DNA of 64,000 nucleotides, taken from the NCBI GenBank assembly GCA_021234155.1, contig JAJEKV010000012.1, positions 3,259,638-3,323,637 on the forward strand, written 5' to 3'. Every line of letters begins with the position of its first letter. The first letter of the stretch is position 1. Below are positions 34,044 through 44,099 of the stretch, piece after piece. The position numbers were made by a program, and so were the translations under genes. The DNA comes from Isoetes taiwanensis (Eukaryota; Streptophyta; Lycopodiopsida; Isoetales; Isoetaceae). Under the pieces are notes generated by a model. That model was not told where the DNA came from, searched no databases, and saw only the letters and a program-made list of their open reading frames with translations.

Positions 34044-35430
34044 TGGTTTAAGGGAGGTCAACCCTCCCCTCTCGCAGATTAGGGGAAACAAACCCTCTCG
34101 GCCTGCCGGCCTCGAGGCTTATTTCCCATAATCTGCTCAAGGGGAGGGTTAAGCTCCTCTTTCTTGTTTTGCGATGGCTCTGTTCTAGCATCAGGAGTGT
34201 TTGTTCCGGTATCAGACGTGATGCCAGATCATTCTCTCTAACACTCCCCCTTGATCTTGCATCCAACAAGTATCAAGGTTGATAGGAGCCTTGGGCTGCT
34301 CCCCCTTGTTCTACAGGCCTGATTGACTGCAGTTCTGCACCAGGTATCCTTCCTATGTGCCCAGCCCTACTCTTGGGATGCTTACTCTAAATAGAGCATA
34401 GAGAAACACCCTTTTTTGAATCTGCACAGCAGCAGCATCCATGCATGATTGCATGGTCTTCATCTTCATCAAATGCTGCTTTGGATTTGTGCGTCTTCTT
34501 TCTTCTCCAAATAATAATTCTTATAATCCACATTTAAACACAACAGCATTCTGAAGAATTGGGTCTCGATTCCGTAATGAAATTATTCCCAGCATGTATG
34601 CAGATAAGTGGGATTCATATATCAGAATGGAGATGGCAAAGAAATAGGGATGGCTTACCTCTTCAATCTTCAAAGCCATAAATTGGGAGGTTCATCCTTC
34701 TCGCTGTTGCCAGCCTCAGTGCTGGCTTCAATCTCCATAGCAGATCAAGATTGAGCAACATGCTCTGATACCGTGTGAATAAACAGAAATAGATTGATGA
34801 TGAGGGAAAACTGAGTTGGACAGGCCCCAACCTGTACCTGTACGAAGGGATGTGCCTCTCTGGGTAGATCGATCCAGCCCAAGAGGCATTTGTAACTGCC
34901 GTTGACTCTTCCTTATAACCCTTAAGATGTATGGTGAGGATGTGAGATCATTATCTCCACACTCCCCCTTGATCTGACATCCGAACCAAAAGAAGATCTT
35001 CAGACAATTCCCCCTCAAAGTCTTTTGCTGCTATACCTGCAACAAACCGCTCTGTGGATTCTTCTGGACCAATTAATTTTGGACCAGGCTTCTCTAGGGA
35101 CAATCTGGAGTCTCTAGCATACATCTTGAATGTACTTGCTTGGGCTTCATATCCTCTGTTGCAAATTCTTCACAGCATCTAAATACCACAAGCACAAGAT
35201 GCATTCACCATCACCATATCCTAGATGCATGCATTCAGATTTATTATGAAATGAATGGATTGAAATATGAATGACATAGATAGAATATTGCCCATATATA
35301 GAATACTGCCCACTTCCCTCATTATAGATCAGGAGGCTCGTCCTCCTCATTTCGCCGAAAAATTTAGTGCGGCTTCAATCTTCATAGCAGCTCAGGATTG
35401 AGCAACCTGCTCTGATACCGTGTGAATAAA
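34044..35430 (-). mobile_element. Tandem TRIM-like LTR element, copy 2
   Basis: Counterpart of 26623-28010: primer-binding sites at 34773-34761 and about 35422-35411, middle LTR 34961-34774, polypurine tracts before TGT at about 34971 and 34252. Confidence 0.75.
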
Positions 35431-35718
35431 CAGGAAAACTGGGAGATGAATCTATTCAACGAGAATGCCTAAACATCCATTTACTTTTTGCCAACCTCAA
35501 GAAATAGAAAAGATCCTCAACTTTGCAGTGTCTCAGCATCCACTTTAACGTGATTCATAAGATATGTCTCGTCCCAACAGTCCCTATCATGGCCATTTCT
35601 AAACCATTTTAGTGGGCTGACATGGTTGAAGAGGTTGTTGCATTGTGCTAAATCAAGAATATATCATAGCTACTCTAGAGGCACCAGTGGTCTTCCCCAA
35701 TCCACCTTCAAAAAAAAA

Positions 35719-37172
35719 AATGCAGTTAGTCTCATGGAATGTTCAGGGGTAGCCTCTTCCCCTCCAAAAAGGAGTCGGATAATTTTTCATCTCTATAAGC
35801 TGGATGCTCAATTTGTATGCCTGCAAGAACACAAATGCCACAATGGACATGTATCAAATCTTGCGGATATGATCGGCTGACGCTTCAACATGTTAATTAG
35901 GCTAGAGCATGAGTTATTATAGCCTGGAAACCTTCATTTGCAGTCATTTTCACTGAAGTGGATCACTTTGGCGGATAGGCATTTATCTTGTAGCAGGAAT
36001 ATAGAGTCCGGTATGCTCTTGGGAATATATATACTCATAATAGATCTCATCAGAGAGCTCCATTATGGGCATCTCTACTGTCCAAGATGCTTAGTATAAG
36101 CTAGGAAATTTCATGGATTCTTGTGGAGGACTTTGACATTGTCAAAGTGGAAGGGGATTGTTTAGGAGCCACCTCTAATGTTGTATCTAGTTTTGAATGT
36201 CAGCAATGGATGCATCTTCTCCATGACTGCAACCTCTCGGAGCTATATGGTGAAGGTGATTTTACTTGGTGCAATGATTAAATTGGTGGAGGTCATAAAA
36301 TCTCTCGATTGAAAAGGGCTTACTAGAATGCAATTGCAGTTTTAGCATTTCCAGGACTCTTTGGTCCTGCCTTAGAAACAATTCAGTTTCAGATCATCAT
36401 CCACAATTTCTTTCGAATGAGCCTTTGCTGCAACAACATCCGAGGCATAAATACTTTCGCTTGAATGCAAAATTCTTGAAGGATGTATACTTTCAAGAAG
36501 TTTGCAAGGGCATTTAGGCAAATGCCTTTATTCGACATCAACAAATGGTCAGAATAGTGGATGCCCTCGTCGGTCCAAAATTTTGCAAACTATAGGGCTG
36601 AGAGTCTCCTTTCTTGATAGGGACTTATCTCAGGAATTCATGATCAAGATATATTCGCGCGAATTCAAGCTTTGGACGAGGAATATATCTAGCAAATAAA
36701 AATTAAAGCATTCTGCAGTAGTTTCATGATGGAGATTCGTTGTACAAGCTTCTTCAATCGTGCAGCTAAATGTTGTCACAAGACATCCGTCGTCTTCATT
36801 GTGTCTGTCAAATGCTCAGTGCTCTTACAATTGACAGATCTCAAGCAACATCTGCACGATCACTTTCTGGCATATTTGTTGAGACATCTGCCCCTTCAGT
36901 CAGAAATGCGAGAAGCTGGATCTCTCCCATCATTTTTGAAGAGCAACATCTATCAATAAAAGGCAGCTATAGGTTCGGCAATTCTTGAGCTTAAAAATGG
37001 TAAGTGCCCAAGATTGGACGGTATACCAATTAAGTTCTTTCAAGAATAATGGGAGTGATTGGAGCAAGACGTATTTGATTTTTTTTGTGGCCTTTGTTAA
37101 TCTACGGCCTTGGACAACATTTGAATACAGATGCCATCTTGCTAATCCCCAAGATCAAAGATCCCTAAACTA
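35719..37172 (+). mobile_element. Decayed L1-type LINE, copy 2
   Basis: Counterpart of 28303-29756, with the same endonuclease start (VSWNVQG, LDAQFVCLQEHKC) and reverse-transcriptase start (LELKNGKCPRLDGIPIKFF, LIPKIKDP). The catalytic YADD region is absent. Confidence 0.82.
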
Positions 37173-37177
37173 ATTTT

Positions 37178-37339
37178 TCTAGAGCCTAGTTGCATTCAAC
37201 CAACACAACGAAACAACATGCTGGTTGTTTGGTTGTTTGCTTGTGTTGGTTTCTGTTGAAGTGCAACTAGGCTCTAGAAGTATGATTTATCTGCATTTCA
37301 AGATAAGCAGATAAATCCGCTTCTAGAACCTAGTTGCAC
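37178..37339. repeat. Two overlapping foldback repeats, copy 2
   Basis: The first hairpin pairs TCTAGAGCCTAGTTGCA and CAACCAACACAA (37178-37208) with TTGTGTTGG and TGCAACTAGGCTCTAGA (37243-37278). The second pairs GTGCAACTAGGCTCTAGAAG (37261-37280) with CTTCTAGAACCTAGTTGCAC (37320-37339). They share one arm, so the RNA could switch between two structures. Confidence 0.85.
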
Positions 37340-38039
37340 TCAACCAACACAATGCAACAACATGGATGAATGAGCCATGTGGCCCTCCCCTTTGTTTCCA
37401 AAATAGCAGTACAAAAATATTTCACTTCTAATAATCCCTCATGCACACCGGCCTTTTTGGGCATACAAAAGCATCAAAGTACCACAAAGGATCCAAAACT
37501 CAAATGAGTTCATAGAGATTTATAGGCCTCCGTCGCTAATGTCCAACACGACCCCAACATGCCAAGATTCTTGCAAAACTCGCAAAGGACGTCTCCACAT
37601 CCATCTTTGAGCAGATCTGCAAAAGGAACAAAAAAATACCTGGTACGAGGACCCCAATCTTGGCACAAAGGCCGCCACATCCTTGGCATACGAGGGCCCA
37701 CCACCATGGCGCAAGGGCCCTCAACATCGACCCCACTTAAAACCCAACATTCAAGACATAAGAGTTGCCCCAACAGTAATGCTTGGCATGAGAGCCTCCA
37801 GCCCATTGTACAAGATAACCTCGCAAGATCAAGAAGTCAAACAATGAGCCAATCAACATAAAAAACTAAGACATTGACTATAAGAATACTTCAATAACGC
37901 AAGGTTGTAACGCAGGGCTAAAACTAAAAGGGGAAGGGGGGAGGGGTGGGGCATGCGACTACAAAGGGGGAGGCTCAAAGACGGCTGATGAAGATGGGAG
38001 GAATGCAACAAGTCTATAAATACTCCAAGGGGAACTCCC

Positions 38040-38114
38040 TCAACTAGCCTCAAGAAGCGGATTTATCTGCTAATCTCAAAACGCAGATAAATCGCACTTC
38101 TTGAGGCTAGTTGA
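38040..38114. mobile_element. Short foldback element related to the 37.2-kb hairpins
   Basis: CAACTAGCCTCAAGAAG ... ATTTATCTGC (38041-38070) pairs with GCAGATAAAT ... CTTCTTGAGGCTAGTTG (38082-38113), loop about 11 nt. The outer CAACTAG and inner GCAGATAAAT are shared with the hairpin at 37261-37339, pointing to one small foldback family. Confidence 0.8.
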
Positions 38115-38119
38115 AAGGT

Positions 38120-41100
38120 CCTCTGCACTATATATATCCATCGTGTCATGGTTCTCCTATCAGCCGTCTAATAGTCTCTCCCCTTTGCTCAATTGTCTAT
38201 TTGCGCTTAAGCTCTTACCCTTTTATAGCGCCATAATGTCCTCTGTACGGTTCTGGATCGTGGTTTCTTTTGATCTTTGAGGCTTAGGATTGATCCACGC
38301 TTCCATTACCTGTTTCGTCAACCACCGCTCCAGTGTTTTTGGTAGATTTTCTTCATACCTTAGGGTTGTATGTTTCTATCGACCTGTCTCAGATGGCACA
38401 AAACTATATACAACAAAGCAAGTGGGGTTCTTAAGAGATTTGGATGGGATTCAAGGAGTCAGACTTCTGTTCCGGCATCATGAACTGTTTCGATGGTCGA
38501 AGCTACGGTTTTCTTAGGGGATCGATTGATTCTGGCATGCTAAGTTGCAGGTCCGATTTCATGCCTGGCTATTGTCTTTTGCTCAATAAGCAACTCGTGA
38601 TGGCGGTAGATCCAACCACTGCTTGGCCAGTCCGTTAGCAGAGCTTACCAGTTAGCTACTCCAGTAAGCTATCAGTATCAGTTTTTTCTAGTTGTAGCTA
38701 CTAATACCTTTCCCCTAGCTTTTGTCTCGGAGGCAGATAATCATAAGTTCAGTTAGTCATAAGTAATCATAAGTTCAAATCCATAATCATGAACCTTTGA
38801 CTCTGCTTTTCGTGCAGGCATGTAAGTTTAGTATAGATGTCTTAATTGCCTATTAAGTTCAGTGTCTAATCTTGCTGCGTGAAGCAAGTTGCAGTGAATT
38901 TCATATAGATGCCTTGATTGCCTATTACATTTTGTGTTTACTCTTGCTCTGAAGCTAGCTGCAGGGGTCTGCATTGTATTGCCATTATGCACTAACTTTA
39001 CTCTGGAATTGGATTTCCTTTTAATACTTCGCTTGCGACAAGGAGTTTCATAGTATCCTCTAGATTGGGCAACCTTGATCTGTTTAATCCTTTTCTGCTG
39101 CTACAAGGACACTCCTATTATTTTGCAGTTCGGGCAATATTTGATCTGATATTTTATTAAACTTAGGCTTCTTTTGCTTTCTAGTTGCAGAGCTGCTTAT
39201 TTTGCAAGGTGGTCACGTTTGTGTTTCCTGGTGGTTTTCAATTTGGCTTCTTTAGTAGTTTTTAATTTGGCATCTCTGACCTTAGCTTCTAAAGCTTTCT
39301 CTTTCTTTGAAGATAAGTCAATTTATTCTGTTTCATATACTTGGTATGTGCTCCACTTGCATTTTTTATTTGTAGATCATGCAGCTCATCTTGCTGGTTC
39401 TATTTGTTGCAGACGAGTAGAGTTCAGCGTTTAATCCATCTAGTTCATGTTTGTATGTGCTAACAGTGTTTGGTGCTTAGGTAGATTATGCATGCAGATA
39501 AACTAAGGTATTGGTTACATTTCTCGAGTTAAAAGTCAGTTTTGTATTGTTCTGATTGTCGTTTGCATATCCAGCCTGAGTTTTTGTGGCTTTGTACATT
39601 GGATATAGGTTTCAACTTCACATGTTTGTATACATAGTCCTAGCTCTCAGATATTTCAGGCATTTTTCATGTTTTTGAATGTTCATGCTGTTGTTCAGGA
39701 CAAAGTTTTGCAGTTCAGCCCATTTGAACTTCCTTTGTTGCCACATAAGAGCAATGATGGCAGTGCAGATTCTACTTAATCAAGTTTATTTGTTTGTTTT
39801 GAATCCGATTCAAGCTGATGTCATGTGGTGGTTGCAAATGCTTGCTAGTCTAACACTGCTGCTGTTCAGAATCAATATTGGCAAGATTTACACAGTATGC
39901 CAACCATAAGAGCACGGAAGTCATGATTATCAGGAGCTTTAGGACGGTTATTTGAGGAAGGCACGTTTTGTTTTAAAGTTTTGTGTTATTCTTATTCTTG
40001 TCACATTCTTGTAGACGTGCTAGGTGCAGTGCAGCTGCTTATTGGATATTACGCTCCATATGTTATATCCACATAGATTTTGATTGAACCATAAGAAGAA
40101 TTGTCTTGTTATAGGCTAAAAGGAACTGGTCCATTGTTTTTTAATACCATGCCCAATTCGTTCATATCTTGTTGCATGGCATTAACCATTGTTATATACT
40201 AGTAGCATCAGGTTTGTCGCCTTAAAGGGAAGGTTAACAGGTGAGCTTTAGAAAGTATTTGAGAGGTACTTTGTTAAGGAATGGTGTCATTTTTGCATTT
40301 AAGATTACGGATATTTGGCATTGCATGCAAATCTGCCTTGTTTTGATTTGAAGTTTATCACGTTTGCAGTTTGTGGCTCGTTGGTTGTAAAGTTCTTGTG
40401 CTTGAGACATGGTTTCAAATTGTCAATTTGCCAATATATTCAGCAGATCTTTGCTTTTGCATTCTAAAGATCTTTGCTTTAGCATTCTAATTTTGCTCCT
40501 GTGGGTGCCGATCTTATACGTAGGCATTTGTGAAAACAAAAATTACTTTTTTTTTCCTTACTGTAACGACTCTTTGCCCTTTGATCTTGAACTTAGAAGT
40601 CATGCAAACACATAGTCGGAGTTTTATAGAGCTTTATTTTCCCACTTTGTTGTGCCCCTTTGCCTTTTTAAATCGCTAATATTGTTGTCTTACAGTGTCA
40701 CATTCATATAACCTTTGCTTGGAGTTGGTTCCAGTATCAGCATTTTAATCATTTTTTCTTGCATGTGGATGTGCTTTTCCTTTCATTTGCCAGCATTCAA
40801 GTTTCTAGGGGCTGACATTTTTGTGCCTTGCACGTGATTAGCGTTGTAATTATCTTTCTTTAACTTTGCCACCTCATGGATTAGTCGCATGTGTTTTCAT
40901 TTAGTGATGGCCTTGTATGGTTTGTAGTTTCCCTCGCAGTTTTCTTTATTATTTGAGACATGCTATTGCTTGATATGAGTTATTGCTTAAGGGGCCGATG
41001 ATCTATATATATGAGTGAATGGTTTCAGTTGTTCATGCATTAAGCTTGCTCTGCATATTGAATTATTTTCTAGAGTTGCATAGCTTCTGGATTTTCTTGA

Positions 41101-42085
41101 GTGTTGAATTACCCTTTGTGCCCTTTTCCCTTCGTTTCTTTTGTTGAATTGTTGCATAGCATATGTATCGAATTGCTATTGAAGTAGTTACGATGATCAC
41201 TTTTATAAGGTTTTGTACGTTCATTTCAAACAACCTTGCGACTTTCATGCAAGCTCGAGAATCCTTTGTTGAAGTTTCATGTGTTCGAGCTTGGTGGCAT
41301 AGTGATACTGACATTTGGTTATGGTCAAGTTTGGTTCTAATGAGGGTAGTTATTGGCACATAAATCGTCTTTATTGAGTTATCGACATTTTTAGATTTGA
41401 GAGTTGAACCTCCTTGGTCATTTGGTGTTTCATTTCTTCACCACAAATAGATCATTTACTGCACACAAAATGCAAACTCAAGAAATTAAATCCCACCTTT
41501 TGTTGTGCTAGAAGACCTTATTAAGTTCCATGTTCTCAGGAAGAAATTTTGGATGAGTCTGCAAAACAGCAATGGAATTTAGAATCACCTTGATATATGT
41601 AAACAGTAACCTTAGATGTTCACCCCTAGAATAAAACTAGCATTATGATGATTGCAAAGGTGCACAAGAAAGGTACAAAAAGTCCTAGTTTCTGATAGAT
41701 CTTATAAGGCCCGAAATGAGACAATAATGGTCGTTACTAAATACACATAATGTGGCAATAACCCAACATTTATGAGGCCTGCCTAAGCTGCCACCAAATG
41801 CCATCTCATAATAGGCATTTTTGCAGAATAGAAGAAGGAAGATGGCAAAGGTTGGAAAGATCTTGAAAAGCATATTGAAGCAGATTATGGGGTCTTAATG
41901 GATGATTTAGATGGTTTTCTATACTATGAGCATGTTGATTTACAACAAATCTATAGTAAGGCAAGCGAACTGTATGATTAAAGCATAGAATCATAATGTA
42001 TGAAGCTTGCTAGAATGCAAACCATTCTATCATCCATAATAATAACAGCTAAAAGAACAAAATAAAAAGTTAATCAGACAAAGCT
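38120..42085. other. Long non-coding stretch, T-rich on the plus strand
   Basis: No gene is supportable. From about 38640 to 41060 the plus strand is strongly T-rich with frequent TTTGCAG-type strings, as in a long plant intron of a plus-strand gene. I could not recognise flanking exons. A short doubled AT(A/C)GATG(T/C)CTT(A/G)ATTGCCTATTA lies at 38836 and 38907. Open frames here have no motifs. Confidence 0.5.
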
Positions 42086-42092
42086 TACTGAC

Positions 42093-42310
42093 CCTACGAA
42101 AGTCACCATCTGCAAGTTCTTCCATTACTGCTTTTCTAGAAAAGAAACCTCGACCAAGGGGGCTATAGGGTACAATACCTATTCCCAACTCCCTATACAA
42201 TTAGTGCCTAACATGCATTTATGTCAGGGCAACATAATTTTTTCACAAAACTGCATGTAGAAATAATGTCCTCTTCAATATCTCAGGTCCAAAGTCATTC
42301 AATCTGCACT
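42093..42310 (-). pseudogene. Aldo-keto reductase (AKR13 / auxin-induced type) pseudogene fragment
   Basis: Exon 42192-42093, with acceptor TATAG and donor GTCAGT, reads ELGIGIVPYSPLGRGFF and SRKAVMEELADGDFRR. This is the strand and loop after the central barrel of plant aldo-keto reductases (family ELGIGIVAYSPLGRGFF). Upstream, 42310-42251 reads VQIE-stop-LWT-stop-DIEEDIISTCR, matching family [21 protein letters not shown]. TGA replaces the Trp, one residue is lost, and TGA replaces the Arg. The intron between them lacks a GT donor. Catalytic Tyr/Lys exons were not found. Confidence 0.78.
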
Positions 42311-42777
42311 CTACCGAATTCTTCATCGCACCAACTTGCATAACAAGAACGTAAGTAGAAGGCATATGACCCTAAACCAGCAGCTTGTCGGCCACAGCTT
42401 TGAGTGTTAAGTTTGATTCTGTTTTAGTAGAACTACTTCCAACGAAATAGCACCATTAATAGCAGCAAAGTCAGAATGGCTAGAGGGAAGTCGAAATCGG
42501 CTCCAGTAGCCGCATGAATCGATTGCTTCTCAGATTTGCATAGTCTCAGAATTTAAAAAAAAAAAAAAAAGTTCGAGCTATGCCCGCATAGGGTTTGCCC
42601 ATACGTGTATGGGCACAGATACCAAGTAAAAATTTTTACCTAATAAAAAATTTCGATCTACCATGTTTTTACTACAGTCATGTGTTTTTTTTTTTTTTTT
42701 AAGATATTGAAAACAAAAAAAAATACAGTACACTACCTTAAATAATACTGTATATGCTACGTGCTTAAATCAAAATT

Positions 42778-42926
42778 GCTATGCTATATGCGTATAGGCA
42801 AAGAACAAAAAAAGATCACGATGCTATATGCATATAGGAAAAGATCTCAAAGCAAAATTAGTGTGCTATATGCACATAGACAAAATCCTCAAAAAATCGT
42901 CATGCTATACGCGCATAGACAAAGAC
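42778..42926. repeat. Four-unit minisatellite with palindromic core
   Basis: Four units of about 40 bp, each with TGCTATATGC(G/A)TATAG(G/A)CAAA, at 42779, 42821, 42861 and 42902. The core CTATATGCATATAG is nearly self-complementary. Because one frame is open it yields a repeating LYAHRQ peptide, which is not a gene. Confidence 0.85.
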
Positions 42927-43001
42927 CAAGTAAATACAATATTAAGATGTCATTAGTAGTATTTAAGTCATTTTATTTAGGATCAAGAGTTGGGTATCAA
43001 A

Positions 43002-44051
43002 TGCCTCTCCAGTACTGAAAGGCTTGCTTCGGGCCTGGAGGGTAGTCCAGCAGGTGATTACATTTGATTGGGAAGCTTGTCTCCAGGCATCTTCCCCTTT
43101 TCTGTGGTTGCCTTTGTATACTCATGGACAACTACACCCGCCAGAATTTATGCATGCGCATTCCCAAAGCGAGGTGGAGGAGAGCGTATTATTTCTATTG
43201 AAACAATTGGTATTTTGGTATTGACATTGCTCCTTGGCAATGGTTTCGTGGAGACCTATGGGTTGTTGGATAAAGATATCATATATGGGCTTATGTAGCA
43301 AGTGCTCTTCCTCTAATTAAGAAGGTGGGTAACAAGAGATGCTGGAACTTTGTTCAAGGTATTAAAGAAGGCAAGAAGCTAGTAAGTTCATGCTACAGAT
43401 TGATTACCTCCTCAAGTACTTTATCACCTTCTCGAAAATGGCACTTACACTTTTGCCTTCTCAATGGCAATCCATCCGAACCTTGTTTGGTCTAAATATA
43501 ATCCTCCAAAGGTAAATGTTCTACTTTAAGCGTGTGATTCATCGCTCTTTGAGAGTTAATGAGATGGTTCATCGTTTTAAGTCGGGAGTAAGCCCACTTT
43601 GCCCAATGTGTGAGCGGTGCATTGAAACATTGGAGCACTGTTTATATTTGTGCGGAGCTGAGTAGTCTTAGGTCCTCGCTGCATTCTCTTTTTGGAGTAT
43701 CTTTGGATAGTCAGCACTTTCTTTTGGGTATTTATCCAAATCAGTGGACTGCTTCTAAAAGGATTGCATTTCACATGGCAAAGTCTTGGCTAATATGGAG
43801 TGTATGGAAGCGAAGGCGAAGAAAGGTCTTTTATGATAAGCGTATTTCTTCTCAGGTGGTGCTTCAAGAAATTCGTAAGAAGTTGTATAATTGTTTTCAA
43901 ATCTCCAATTGGCCTGATCATATTAAAATTCCAATATGGAGTGATCATCTAAAAGTGATTGATGTTTCAGAGACATTTCTTACTTCTGGAAGTACTTTGT
44001 AATATTTTGAGTGTATAATATGAAGTAAAACACGTCCTTCAAAAAAAAAAA
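43002..44051 (+). mobile_element. 5'-truncated LINE with poly(A) tail and 17-bp target duplication
   Basis: AAGAGTTGGGTATCAAA occurs at 42985-43001 and again at 44052-44068, right after an A-run (44040-44053). Between them lies the C-terminal end of an L1-type ORF2: NEMVHRFKSGVSPLCPMC, with ETLEHCLYLC (zinc-binding CX2C...HX4C), then WLIWSVWKRRRRKVFYD and ISNWPDHIK. There are several stops. Reverse transcriptase is missing, as expected for target-primed reverse transcription that stopped early. The perfect duplication implies a fairly recent insertion of an already mutated copy, or later decay. Confidence 0.92.
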
Positions 44052-44099
44052 AAGAGTTGGGTATCAAAGGGGTAGATGGTCTTCCAATGCCCATTGCCC

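Larger units (their letters stand above)
30015..37463. repeat. Tandem duplication unit, copy 2
   Basis: Head-to-tail copy of 22569-30014. It keeps the internal order TTC38 exons 6-1, MULE relic, TRIM-like element, LINE, hairpins. It differs by small clustered changes, many at CAG/CTG or AGC trinucleotides. Confidence 0.95.

Noticed and set aside
37510-37861. Overlapping 64-100 codon frames on both strands
   Set aside because: Mutually overlapping in several frames with no family match; likely repeat sequence without coding function.
38640-41060. T-rich tract as a long intron of a plus-strand gene
   Set aside because: Composition fits, but no recognisable exon borders it on either side, so no gene is called.
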